Part shown: in pieces, positions 46,287 to 55,856 of the stretch
How positions within the stretch are numbered: the first letter of the stretch is position 1
How the letters are laid out: the number at the start of each line of letters is the position of its first letter
Assembly (NCBI RefSeq): GCF_014698835.1
Contig: NZ_JACJTU010000027.1
Span: 52,219 to 116,218, forward strand
DNA length: 64,000 nucleotides
Source: Nostoc paludosum FACHB-159
GTDB lineage: Bacteria; Cyanobacteriota; Cyanobacteriia; Cyanobacteriales; Nostocaceae
Direction of reading: 5' to 3'
The notes under the pieces: model-generated
The model's database searches: none
What the model was told of the DNA's origin: nothing
Seen by the model: only the letters and a program-made list of their open reading frames with translations
Made by a program: the position numbers and the translations under genes

Positions 46287-48281
46287 ATGATTGTTAAGAC
46301 ACTTCCCCCTAATTCCGGATCGATTCAGGAGGACAGTCGCAACGGCAAAACTAGCCAAGGCGAACTGCATATTATTGATGTAGTGCCAGTAGAAAATGGT
46401 ACAAAAGACTTGGTAGTGCAATCGCCAAGACTTTTAGCAGCGCGAAGGGATACTAAAACAGCCGAACCTGAGACGCTTTACGATCCCGTGGAGATAGCGG
46501 CGCATTATCAAAATAGACCTCTGCAAGTTTTAGGGCGGATTTTCGCGGTGTTGAGGCCAACACTCTCCTTCGTTTTTGGGTTGTGGTCGGATAGTAAACG
46601 GGGAATTGTTGTCAAAAATGACCGCCGCCGAGCCGTTCAGTTACGAGAATTACTAACGCAACTGGGGCCTGCTTACATCAAAATTGGCCAAGCCTTATCC
46701 ACCAGACCGGATTTAGTTCCTCCCGTATATCTAGAAGAATTAACTAGGCTACAAGACCAATTACCGCCTTTTCCCAACGAAATCGCTTACCAGTTTATTC
46801 AAGAAGAATTAGGCGCACCTCCCCAAGAGATTTACGCCGAACTTTCACCCCAGCCAATTGCTGCGGCTTCCTTGGGGCAAGTTTACAAAGGTAAGCTGAA
46901 AACTGGTGAAGAAGTCGCGGTTAAAGTCCAGCGCCCAGACTTAAGAGAGCGGATTACCATTGATTTGTATATCTTGCGTAACCTTGCTGCTTGGGTACAG
47001 AAAAAGTTCAAACGGGTACGGAGTGACTTAGTTGGGATTCTCGATGAATTAGGCGATCGCATTTTTGAAGAAATGGATTACATCCATGAAGGCGAAAATG
47101 CCGAACGATTTTTCGAGTTATACGGTCATATAAAAGACGTTTACGTACCGAAAATTTACTGGGAATATACCAATCGTCGTGTGTTGACGATGGAGTGGAT
47201 TAACGGCACTAAATTAACCCAAACAGAAGAAATTCGCGCCCAAGGTATAGATGCTCGTTATTTAATTGAAGTGGGTGTGCAGTGTTCCCTACGCCAGTTA
47301 CTAGAACACGGATTTTTCCACGCCGATCCCCACCCTGGTAATTTGTTAGCAACAACCGATGGCAAATTAGCTTATCTCGACTTTGGGATGATGAGCGAGA
47401 TTAAACCACCGCAGCGTTATGGTTTAATTGAAGCGATCGTTCATGTGGTTAACCGCGACTTTGAAGGTTTAGCAAAAGACTACGTTAAATTAGATTTTTT
47501 AACACCAGAAACAGATTTAACACCAATTATTCCAGCTTTTGCTAGAGTATTTGCTGATGCCCAAGGAGCTAGTGTTGCTGAACTCAACATTAAAAGTATC
47601 ACCGATGAATTATCGGCTTTGATGTATGAATATCCTTTCCGCGTACCGCCCTACTATGCTTTAATTATTCGCTCCCTGGTGACGTTGGAAGGTATTGCAA
47701 TATTTATAGATCCGAATTTTAAAGTTCTCAGCGAAGCTTATCCCTACGTTTCTAAACGCTTGTTAACAGACCCAGCACCACAATTAAGAGCATCATTGCA
47801 AGATTTGTTATTTAAAGATGGCAGATTTCGCTGGAACCGCTTAGAAAACTTGTTAAAAAATGCACGTAATAGCCAAGATTACGACTTTAATTTAGTGCTG
47901 AATCAAGGGATAGAATTTCTATCATCTGAACGCGGCGCTTTCATTCGTGACAAGCTGGTGGATGAATCTGTTAATGGACTTGATGCTTTAGGTAAAAATA
48001 TTCTGCATAACTTTACCTATTTACTAAGAGAACGGGTAGGGTTGACAGCAGTTAATGAAACTCCAGCTGCAACAGTTGAACAACAACAAACCTTGGAGCA
48101 TATCAAACGCATTTTAAATATTCTCCGAGAAACACGAGGTTTTGACCCAGTGGAACTTGCGCCTCAAATTGCTCAGTTATTAGTAAATCCAGGTGTACAG
48201 CGTTTGGGTCAACAAGTAGCCACCCGCTTTACGCAAAAGGCTTTAGCTAGGGTAATTCGGCAATTATTGGCCTCGGAGTGA
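46287..48281 (+). CDS. ABC1/UbiB/AarF family atypical kinase
   Basis: 664 residues from the ATG at 46287; the TTG at 46242 is less likely. The family features are present: the Ala-rich nucleotide loop QPIAAASLGQVYKG, catalytic Lys in EVAVKVQRP, HADPHPGNLL and LDFGMM. A C-terminal helical region follows. Relatives regulate quinone or tocopherol metabolism and thylakoid lipids in cyanobacteria and plastids. Membrane association is expected. No operon partner. Confidence 0.94.
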   Translation: MIVKTLPPNSGSIQEDSRNGKTSQGELHIIDVVPVENGTKDLVVQSPRLLAARRDTKTAEPETLYDPVEIAAHYQNRPLQVLGRIFAVLRPTLSFVFGLWSDSKRGIVVKNDRRRAVQLRELLTQLGPAYIKIGQALSTRPDLVPPVYLEELTRLQDQLPPFPNEIAYQFIQEELGAPPQEIYAELSPQPIAAASLGQVYKGKLKTGEEVAVKVQRPDLRERITIDLYILRNLAAWVQKKFKRVRSDLVGILDELGDRIFEEMDYIHEGENAERFFELYGHIKDVYVPKIYWEYTNRRVLTMEWINGTKLTQTEEIRAQGIDARYLIEVGVQCSLRQLLEHGFFHADPHPGNLLATTDGKLAYLDFGMMSEIKPPQRYGLIEAIVHVVNRDFEGLAKDYVKLDFLTPETDLTPIIPAFARVFADAQGASVAELNIKSITDELSALMYEYPFRVPPYYALIIRSLVTLEGIAIFIDPNFKVLSEAYPYVSKRLLTDPAPQLRASLQDLLFKDGRFRWNRLENLLKNARNSQDYDFNLVLNQGIEFLSSERGAFIRDKLVDESVNGLDALGKNILHNFTYLLRERVGLTAVNETPAATVEQQQTLEHIKRILNILRETRGFDPVELAPQIAQLLVNPGVQRLGQQVATRFTQKALARVIRQLLASE

Positions 48282-48674
48282 GAAGTTATATGATTTGGCT
48301 TACTGAGGGTTGTAGATAGCTTAACGAGAAATCAAGATTTCAACATTTCCTCAGCATTATAAGAGCCAAGCCAGGGCGGGTAGTAGTCAGTACTGATGAA
48401 CAGCTAGAGGCAGAGCTTAGAAAAAGACTGGCATCCTGATAGACCCCATTTCCTAACCCCCTAAATTCCTCATAACCAGATACGTTTATGGGGAATTTTG
48501 ATAGCAAAAAATCCCTAGCTGGCTATGATATCATGTCCAGTTAAAGCCTGAACTCTTGTCGTTTAGCTTTTCATTGTGAGTCTGCGAGTCATTTTTGAGT
48601 ACGAACTTTACTGTATTTCAAATTGAATTAGAAATCGAAGTACTAATACCAACAGTTAACCTTCCAATTTCGCC
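48282..48674. other. Intergenic region downstream of the ABC1 kinase gene
   Basis: No intact gene. A short stretch at 48367-48440 could encode KPGRVVVSTDEQLEAELRKRLAS, possibly a gene remnant but too short to assign. The rest is AT-rich. Confidence 0.5.
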
Positions 48675-48862
48675 TTAACTTGCTTGTTTTGCAGATATCT
48701 GAATTCCCTCGACTTGTTCGAGGAGGTGTTGTGCTTCTTGAAGAAGAATCTCTGACCGTATGGCGTCAGTTCCAAGCGAGGCTTACGCACAAATAGTTCT
48801 ATGCCTAATTTTTCTAATTTTTTAATTTGTTTGCTGAGGTGTGGCTGAGGAGAAGCGATCGC
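48675..48862 (-). pseudogene. LysR-type regulator fragment, frameshifted
   Basis: The minus strand reads PHLSKQIKKLEKLGIELFVRKP, then LELTPYGQ, the second half of a LysR helix-turn-helix. A frameshift near 48740-48750 moves the continuation ILLQEAQHLLEQVEGIQISAKQAS into another frame, ending at TAA (48675-48677). The start of the HTH and the whole effector domain are missing. It is a decayed gene. The boundaries are approximate. Confidence 0.8.
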
Positions 48863-48972
48863 CTACGAAGGAACTTCAACAATCTATCCAACCCTGAAAT
48901 AAGTGACAGCGTTTCGCTTTAACATTTCTGTTAATGGGCAAACATAAGTATGAAAAAATTATTTCTAGCCTA

Positions 48973-49407
48973 TCATTCCTCATCTTTGTGATAACCATTT
49001 TTTTCACGTTTGAGGCTTTCTTCTAAAGCTTGAATTTGTTCGCGTCTGGCTTCCAATTCCAGAGAACGCCGCGCTAAGTCTTGGTTTTGCAACGTTAGGG
49101 ATTGCCGCCAATTTTCTGCTCGTTCAGCTTCGTGCTGTAAGAATTCTGGTGTAATACCTGTAGTGAGGTAGGTTTGTACTAAATGAAGTACCCAATCGGT
49201 AGCATCTTCTACTCTTTCAATATCACCTGTGGGAGAAAGTTCAACTAAAACAAGTAAGTTTTCACTCATAGGATTTCCCTTTCCTAACAGAATGAAAGCC
49301 TCTTCTGGAATTATCGCCCACAAGTTATCAACTTCCTGACGCGCTAATAAGCGTAATTGGTACTGCTCTAAAAAATCATTTTTACGCACCTGGGCTAGAT
49401 ATAGCAT
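48973..49407 (-). CDS. Conserved hypothetical protein with C-terminal coiled coil
   Basis: 144 residues. The first 85 residues form an alpha/beta region (MLYLAQVRKNDFLEQYQLRLLARQ, VLVELSPTGDIERVEDATDWVLHLV). Residues 90-140 form a charged coiled coil (AERAENWRQSLTLQNQDLARRSLELEARREQ). I recognise the type as a conserved cyanobacterial protein but have no function. It lies between the LysR remnant and valS on the minus strand. Confidence 0.7.
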   Translation of the reverse strand: MLYLAQVRKNDFLEQYQLRLLARQEVDNLWAIIPEEAFILLGKGNPMSENLLVLVELSPTGDIERVEDATDWVLHLVQTYLTTGITPEFLQHEAERAENWRQSLTLQNQDLARRSLELEARREQIQALEESLKREKNGYHKDEE

Positions 49408-49615
49408 GAGAGTTACTCCGCTTTAATTAGAAATTTCAAATTTAAAAAATTATTTTTAATCAAAAAACAAGTGCAAACATTAGTTAAAAGAATGAAACTA
49501 GGTCACAGCCAGAAATTTAATTAGATGAGTTATACTTTCAAAAAATGTGGAACGGCTTATTTGTAGGTAGGTAATGGGTAATTAGCAATTAATCATCCCA
49601 TTACCCATGACAGCA

Positions 49616-52615
49616 TTACAATCCTAAACTACGTAGGCGCTCGCGCAGAATTTCTGCTTGTTTTTCGGCTTCTGCTAAGGCATCTCTCGCTCCTTGAACC
49701 ACGTCAGGTCTAGCTTTATCGACAAAATTGGGATTGTTTAATCTGGCACTCAAAGATTGAATTTCCGCTTCGACTTTGGTGAGGCTTTTCTCTAGTTTGG
49801 CATGTACAACTTCAATATCTACCACGCCGCTGAGCGGAATTACTACTTGTATTGTACCTATCACACCGGCGATCGCATTTTCTGGTTGTTGTGCCTGTTG
49901 TGATTCTGTCCCTTGGAAAAACTGTCTCCATAGCTTTTGTCTAGCTTCAGCAGTCAGTAAATTTTGACTAACAAACCAAGCTGCATAAAGAAAACCAACC
50001 ATTTCAAAGAAAGCTCCGACAATGGGAGTTTCATAAATCGCATTTCCCACAGCAAAACCTAACCTAGCCAAGATAATCGCCAAAATAGTTAAACCAATTA
50101 TTTTCAAACCCTTCTGAGGTTTTTTACCAGCAACAGTTTGGCTTTTTTGCTTATCAGTAATAGTTAAAGTTTCAACCTTCGCCAAATCTTTAATATAAAC
50201 CTGTCCAGCGGTGAGAATTTGTCTTTCTTTTTGACTTTCAGTTTGTAAATTAGCTGTCACCTTCACGCCTGGTTTCACATCAGCTTCAGCACGCAAATTG
50301 CGAATTGTGCGGATAGTATCAATTAGCAATTCAAACTGTTCTTCTAAAGCCAAATCTATTAGATTTGCATCTACCTTTGGATAGGGTTGTAAAGCCAGAG
50401 TTTGGGGCGAATCTGCCGATTGTTGGGTGAGAGATTGCCAAATTTCCTCGGTAATATGAGGCATAAAGGGATGAAGTAGTTTTAAAATCCCTTCCAGCAC
50501 GTAGGCGAGGGTTTGTTGCGCTACCCGCCGCGATACTGGGTCTGCATCTGGCTGGAGGCGAGATTTCACTAATTCAATATACTGATCGCAGAAATCACCC
50601 CAAATGAACTCATATAATCCCTTGGCTGCTTCCCCTAAACCGTAATTATCAATGTAATTGCTGGTTTGTTTGATGGTTTGATTATAACGGGAAAGAATCC
50701 AGCGATCGCTCAGTTCTAGGGATTGGGAAGACGCGGGGAAAGGACTCTCCGTGCTACCGTGTCCAGTCGCCAAATTCATCATCACAAACCGAGCTGCATT
50801 CCACAACTTGTTAGCAAAGTTCCGGGATGCTTCTACAGATGGTGATTCATCCTTTTTGCGATCGTATTCTAAGCGGATATCTTGTCCCGCCCCCGCCACT
50901 TCCTTAACTAAGGTATAGCGCAGCGCATCAGTACCATATTTGTCAATTAATAACAGCGGGTCAATACCATTACCTTTGGTCTTTGACATCTTCTGGCCTT
51001 TTTCATCTAGCACCAAACCGTGGATGTAAACAGTTTGGAAAGGCATTTTCCCAGTAAAATGCCCACCCATCATTGTCATTCTGGCTACCCAGAAAAAGAT
51101 GATGTCAAAGCCTGTGACCAAAGTAGTGGTAGGGTAGTAAGTCGTTAAATCCTGAGTTTGTTCTGGCCAGCCCAAAGTTGAAAACGGCCAAAGTCCAGAA
51201 GAAAACCAGGTATCTAAGACATCTGGGTCTTGTTCTAACTTGACATTTTCGCCAAATTGCGCCTTAGCTTTATCCCAAGCTTCGGCTTCCGATTTTGCCA
51301 CCACAAACGGCGTATTATCGGTAATTTGCCCATCGGTTTCACTGACAGCATACCAAGCGGGAATTTGGTGTCCCCACCACAGTTGGCGAGAGATACACCA
51401 ATCTTTGAGTTTTACTAACCAATCACGATAAACCTTAGTCCAGCGTTGGGGGACAAACTCAGGAGAATTTTGCTGGTCGAGGAATTCTAAAGTTTTGTCA
51501 GCGAGGGGGCGAATTTTGACAAACCACTGAGTTGAAAGTAGGGGTTCAATGGGTACTTTACCGCGATCGCTGTAGGGAACGGTATGCTTATAATCTTCAA
51601 TTTTCACCAAAACGCCATCAGCTTCTAGGCGAGAAACGACATTTTTTCTAGCAACAAAGCGGTCTTGTCCTTGGAATTCCCCAGCATTGGCGTTGAGAGT
51701 GCCGTCTTTATTCATAATGTTGATTAACGGCAGATTGTGACGCTTACCCATGTCAAAATCATTGGGGTCATGGGCGGGAGTCACCTTCACACAGCCTGTG
51801 CCGAAAGTGGGGTCAACGAATTCATCGCCAATGATGGGAATTTCTCGTTGTAGAATGGGCAGAGTGACGGTTTTGCCGATGAGATGTTTGTAGCGATCGT
51901 CATCGGGATTAACTGCCACTGCTGTATCACCAAGCATCGTTTCTGGTCGAGTCGTCGCCACTTCTACAAAACCAGAACCATCCGTCAGCGGATAGCGGAA
52001 ATGCCAGAGATTGCCATTAACCTCTTGATTTTCCACCTCCACATCAGACACAGCTGACTGGGAAGCTGGACACCAGTTAACTAAATATTCACCACGATAA
52101 ATTAAACCTTCCTCGTAAAGGCGAGTAAATGCCTCAACAACAGCTTTGGATAAACCTTCATCCAGGGTAAACCTCTCCCGCGACCAGTCTGCCGAAACAC
52201 CCAAGCGTCGCAATTGATTAACAATCGTTCCTTCAGACTCCGCCTTCCATTGCCAAGCGCGTTCTAAAAATTGATCGCGGCCTAATTCGTAGCGAGTCTT
52301 ACCCTCAGTCTTGAGTTGCTTTTCCAGCATAGTATGTACTGCAATGCTGGCGTGGTCAGTTCCAGGTAGCCACAGGGTATTACGTCCCTGCATTCGGTGG
52401 TAGCGCACGAGGGTATCAATCAACGCACTTTCAAAAGCGTGACCCATGTGCAAACTGCCGGTGACGTTAGGCGGGGGAATGACGATGCAGTAGGGTTCAC
52501 CGTTATGGTTGGGGTCAGCTTTGTAAACTTGGTTGTCTTCCCAGAATTTTTGCCACTTGGCTTCAGTGGAAAAGGGGTCGTAGAGACTTGGGAGATTGAG
52601 AATGGTTGCGGTCAT
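49616..52615 (-). CDS. valS: Valyl-tRNA synthetase with CAAD membrane domain
   Basis: 999 residues from the ATG at 52615; an in-frame TTG at 52624 is less likely. HIGH-type motif LHMGH near residue 57, KMSKTKGN in the catalytic core, then the editing and anticodon-binding domains. At about residues 830-900 (DNA roughly 49905-50125) sits an insertion with two hydrophobic helices (IIGLTILAIILARLGFAVGN and VGAFFEMVGFLYAAWFVS). This is the CAAD domain known to anchor cyanobacterial aminoacyl-tRNA synthetases to thylakoids. The usual C-terminal coiled coil follows. Confidence 0.96.
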   Translation of the reverse strand: MTATILNLPSLYDPFSTEAKWQKFWEDNQVYKADPNHNGEPYCIVIPPPNVTGSLHMGHAFESALIDTLVRYHRMQGRNTLWLPGTDHASIAVHTMLEKQLKTEGKTRYELGRDQFLERAWQWKAESEGTIVNQLRRLGVSADWSRERFTLDEGLSKAVVEAFTRLYEEGLIYRGEYLVNWCPASQSAVSDVEVENQEVNGNLWHFRYPLTDGSGFVEVATTRPETMLGDTAVAVNPDDDRYKHLIGKTVTLPILQREIPIIGDEFVDPTFGTGCVKVTPAHDPNDFDMGKRHNLPLINIMNKDGTLNANAGEFQGQDRFVARKNVVSRLEADGVLVKIEDYKHTVPYSDRGKVPIEPLLSTQWFVKIRPLADKTLEFLDQQNSPEFVPQRWTKVYRDWLVKLKDWCISRQLWWGHQIPAWYAVSETDGQITDNTPFVVAKSEAEAWDKAKAQFGENVKLEQDPDVLDTWFSSGLWPFSTLGWPEQTQDLTTYYPTTTLVTGFDIIFFWVARMTMMGGHFTGKMPFQTVYIHGLVLDEKGQKMSKTKGNGIDPLLLIDKYGTDALRYTLVKEVAGAGQDIRLEYDRKKDESPSVEASRNFANKLWNAARFVMMNLATGHGSTESPFPASSQSLELSDRWILSRYNQTIKQTSNYIDNYGLGEAAKGLYEFIWGDFCDQYIELVKSRLQPDADPVSRRVAQQTLAYVLEGILKLLHPFMPHITEEIWQSLTQQSADSPQTLALQPYPKVDANLIDLALEEQFELLIDTIRTIRNLRAEADVKPGVKVTANLQTESQKERQILTAGQVYIKDLAKVETLTITDKQKSQTVAGKKPQKGLKIIGLTILAIILARLGFAVGNAIYETPIVGAFFEMVGFLYAAWFVSQNLLTAEARQKLWRQFFQGTESQQAQQPENAIAGVIGTIQVVIPLSGVVDIEVVHAKLEKSLTKVEAEIQSLSARLNNPNFVDKARPDVVQGARDALAEAEKQAEILRERLRSLGL

Positions 52616-52734
52616 GCGGGGCAAACTAAGTATGGAAGGACTCTAATAAATTTTGCCATAGGGTTGGAGAGAGGATTTGATGGAAACGAACCGCAAAGGA
52701 CGCAAAGAACGCAAAGGAAGAGGAGGAAGGTAAG

Positions 52735-53124
52735 ATGAGACAACCAAGTTCTCAGGTAGAAAATCTAGCTTATAGGGTGATTGGGGCAGCAATTGAGGTA
52801 CATCAGGTATTAGGGGCAGGGTTTTTAGAGGAGGTTTATCACAAGGCACTCAAAGAAGAATTTTTAATTCGCGGAATACCCCATAATTTTGAGCATCCGG
52901 TAAAAGTACGCTACAAAGGTCGTCCAGTGGGTGAGGGCAAATTAGATTTTTTGGTTGGAGACTCTCTAATTGTTGAATTGAAAGCTGTCCAAAACTTAAC
53001 CCCGATTCATGAAGCCCAAGTCATCTCATACCTTAAAATGACTCATTACCCCCTAGCTCTCCTTATCAACTTTAACGTTTCCCTTCTCAAAGACGGCATC
53101 AAACGCATCATCCTTTCTTCTTAA
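52735..53124 (+). CDS. GxxExxY family protein
   Basis: 129 residues. The naming motif is visible as GAGFLEEVYHKAL (about 27-39), with LDFLVGDSLIVELKAVQNLTPIHEAQVISYLK supplying a D-(E)xK-like core related to PD-(D/E)XK nucleases. Its function is not established. It is a single short gene between valS and an MFS gene, in repeat-rich flanks (CGCAAAGG-type motifs at 52690-52720). Confidence 0.9.
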   Translation: MRQPSSQVENLAYRVIGAAIEVHQVLGAGFLEEVYHKALKEEFLIRGIPHNFEHPVKVRYKGRPVGEGKLDFLVGDSLIVELKAVQNLTPIHEAQVISYLKMTHYPLALLINFNVSLLKDGIKRIILSS

Positions 53125-53175
53125 TCTTCTCTTCTTTGCGCCCTTTGCGCCCTTTGTGGTTCGTTAAATAAACCC

Positions 53176-54441
53176 ATGAAACCTCAACCAACCTCCCCCT
53201 GGACATTCATCCCCACCCTATATTTCACCTCCGGCATCCCTTACGTAATCATCAACACAGTTTCCGTAATCTTTTACAAAAAACTCGGAATAGATAATGC
53301 TCAAATTACCCTATGGACAAGCTTTCTCTATCTCCCTTGGGTCATCAAAATGTTTTGGGGCCCAATTGTCGATATCTACTCTACCAAACGCAAATGGATA
53401 ATTTACACCCAATTAGCCATGTTCGTTTGTTTAGGTTTGGTAGCCTTTTGTTTACAACTACCCAATTTCTTCTTCATCTCCCTGGCAGCATTAACAATAG
53501 CAGCTTTTATTTCTGCAACTTATGATATTGCTACAGATGGTTTTTATTTGCTAGCTTTATCTCCCGAACAACAAGCTTTCTTCGTAGGCATTCGCTCACT
53601 TTTTTATAGACTCGCTGTTATTTTCGGCTCTGGAATATTAGTAGTTATAGCAGGCCAGCTTGAAGTATCTCTTAACAACATTCCTCTAGGTTGGACTCTA
53701 GCTATTAGCTTCTCAGCTTTAATTTTAGCAATACTGTTTATTTTTCATCGCTTAGTTTTACCCGCACCTGAATCGGATAGTCAACGACAGCTAGAAGCTA
53801 CAAAAAAAATAGATTTTTGGACAATTATTAGTTCCTATTTTAATCAACATAAAATTATCAATATTATAGCCTTTATTTTACTCTACAGACTTGGCGAAGC
53901 AATGCTTGTCAAGATGGCCTCTTTATTTTTGTTGGATAAACCAGAAGTAGGAGGCTTGGGTTTATCAACATCAGATGTCGGATTAGCCTACGGAACATTT
54001 GGTGTAATATCCCTGATTCTTGGAGGGATATTAGGAGGCTTGCTCATTTCAAAATATGGGTTGAAAAAATGTCTTTTACCTATGGCTTTAGCATTAAACT
54101 TGCCCGACATATTTTATGTTTATATGGCTTACACAAAACCTTCATTAGCGTTAGTATATCCTTTGGTTTCCTTAGAGCAATTCGGATATGGCTTTGGTTT
54201 TACAGCATTTAGTGTTTACTTAATGTACATTTGCCAAGGTGAATACAAAACCTCTCATTTTGCCATATCTACTGGCATCATGGCTTTAGGAATGATGTTA
54301 CCCGGATTAATTAGCGGCTATCTCCAAAAATCACTTGGCTATCCACTATTTTTTATCTTGGTCTGTTTGCTCACAATTCCTGGGATGATTGCTCTATTTT
54401 TTATACCTTTAAAAGAAGAATCAAAACTTGCGAATAATTAA
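53176..54441 (+). CDS. MFS transporter, AmpG-like
   Basis: 421 residues with about 12 membrane helices. The N-terminal SGIPYVIINTVSVIFYKKLGI, then WVIKMFWGPIVD, and the ATDGFYLLALSPEQQAFFVGIRSLFYRLA loop fit the AmpG family of muropeptide/saccharide importers. The next gene, 14 bp downstream, encodes an N-acetylglucosamine-kinase-like protein, so uptake and phosphorylation of an amino sugar or wall fragment is likely (inference). Confidence 0.85.
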   Translation: MKPQPTSPWTFIPTLYFTSGIPYVIINTVSVIFYKKLGIDNAQITLWTSFLYLPWVIKMFWGPIVDIYSTKRKWIIYTQLAMFVCLGLVAFCLQLPNFFFISLAALTIAAFISATYDIATDGFYLLALSPEQQAFFVGIRSLFYRLAVIFGSGILVVIAGQLEVSLNNIPLGWTLAISFSALILAILFIFHRLVLPAPESDSQRQLEATKKIDFWTIISSYFNQHKIINIIAFILLYRLGEAMLVKMASLFLLDKPEVGGLGLSTSDVGLAYGTFGVISLILGGILGGLLISKYGLKKCLLPMALALNLPDIFYVYMAYTKPSLALVYPLVSLEQFGYGFGFTAFSVYLMYICQGEYKTSHFAISTGIMALGMMLPGLISGYLQKSLGYPLFFILVCLLTIPGMIALFFIPLKEESKLANN

Positions 54442-54455
54442 CTACTTCAGATATT

Positions 54456-55427
54456 ATGACTTATGTCTTGGGAATAGATGGCGGCGGTAGTAAGACAGTA
54501 TGTGTGTTGATGGATGATTCTGGTCAAATTCTAGGACGCGGTGAAGCTGCGGGATCTAACTATCAAAGTATAGGTATTGAAGCCACTTTTAAAGCAATTG
54601 AATCTGCAATTCATACTGCGGCTAATGAAGCAAGAAAAATTATAAATACTATTACTATTGAAGCAATATGTCTGGGTTTGGCAGGAGTGGGACGTGCATC
54701 AGATATTGAAGTAGTAAAAAGTTTAGTACAAGAGTTGCAAAATAGCAAAATTTTACCTATTACTTGGTCATTACAACCAGCGAATATTGTAATTTGCAAC
54801 GACGCTTTGATTGCTTTAGTTGGTGGAATTGGTCATGATGTGGGAATTGTGGTTGCAGTAGGTACTGGTTCTATAGTTTTTGGGCGAAATTATCAGGGAA
54901 GTACTAAGCAAGTCGGCGGATGGGGCTATATTTTAGGAGATGAAGGTAGTGCTTATAAAATTGCTGTTGCTGGGATGAATGCTGCATTAAAATCCTATGA
55001 CGGGCGCGAGGTAGCAACTAGTTTACTGGATGCTTTTAAAGAGCATTTTGATTTGGAAAATATAGAAGATTTAATAGAAGTAATATATCGACGACAATGG
55101 GGAGTTAAACAGATAGCTGCTTTAGCACCAATTGTCGATTTAGCAGCAGCTTCAGGTGATGAAGTAGCGAATAATATAATTGATGATGCTGTTAAAGAAT
55201 TAGTAAAAGCTACATCTACAGTAATTGATGCAATTTTTATTCCAGACTCGATTTATGAAGTAGTCACAACGGGAAGTGTATGGCTAAGTAGATCGAAAAT
55301 ACATGAGAGGTTTTCAGCATCGATAATTAACAAGTTTCCTTTTATTCAAGTTATTTATCCAAGGTTTGAACCTGCTTATGGTGCTGCTTTGTTGGCATTG
55401 CAGAGTTTAGTGAGGGAAGAAGAATGA
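54456..55427 (+). CDS. BadF/BcrA-family kinase, N-acetylglucosamine kinase-like
   Basis: 323 residues of the ASKHA fold. The phosphate-1 loop is YVLGIDGGGSKTVCVLMD at 3-20, followed by GEAAGSNYQSIG, and the phosphate-2 region VVAVGTGSIVFG, GGWGYILGDEGSAYKIA are typical of GlcNAc kinases of the BadF/BcrA group. It is coupled to the AmpG-like transporter upstream. The 3' end is followed by dispersed repeats. Confidence 0.88.
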   Translation: MTYVLGIDGGGSKTVCVLMDDSGQILGRGEAAGSNYQSIGIEATFKAIESAIHTAANEARKIINTITIEAICLGLAGVGRASDIEVVKSLVQELQNSKILPITWSLQPANIVICNDALIALVGGIGHDVGIVVAVGTGSIVFGRNYQGSTKQVGGWGYILGDEGSAYKIAVAGMNAALKSYDGREVATSLLDAFKEHFDLENIEDLIEVIYRRQWGVKQIAALAPIVDLAAASGDEVANNIIDDAVKELVKATSTVIDAIFIPDSIYEVVTTGSVWLSRSKIHERFSASIINKFPFIQVIYPRFEPAYGAALLALQSLVREEE

Positions 55428-55856
55428 GAAAGCGATGGTTTGAATAAATTTTTTACGTAGACGCGCAGCGGCTTGCCGCAGGCTACCACAGAGATGCAGA
55501 GGGCATAGATAGTAGTATAGAGAATTACTATGTCTCAACGCTAAGGACTCTGCGATCGAGTCAGCTATGCTCAAAATATAGGTGATATAAATCACCTTAC
55601 ACTGGCTATTTTTTAACAGTAATATCCAATAGTAAAGGGGATAGATGACATTCGCTTGTGGCAAAGCACCCATCCCCGAATAGCTGCCCAGATCATGAAA
55701 CCTGGAATCCTATAGTCCGGTATCTAATAATCCCAGTATCGGCCGAGATATGTTGATTGTCACCCGGATAGATACTGATTTAAAAGATATCTGTCGTGGG
55801 GTATAGGGAATTGAGAGTATTGACTGTTCACTGCTGACTGAGGAGTTAAGAATTAT
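55428..55856. other. Intergenic region with dispersed repeats
   Basis: 429 bp, no gene. A GTAGACGCGCAGCGGCTTGC element at 55457-55486 (bounded by GTAG and CTAC) is nearly repeated at 62146-62176. A TGACTGTTCACTG segment at 55819-55831 matches the inverted repeat at 8972. Confidence 0.65.

Noticed and set aside
55407..55673. Minus-strand 88-residue ORF after the kinase gene
   Set aside because: It runs through dispersed repeat DNA and overlaps the end of the kinase gene; no domain or ribosome site.
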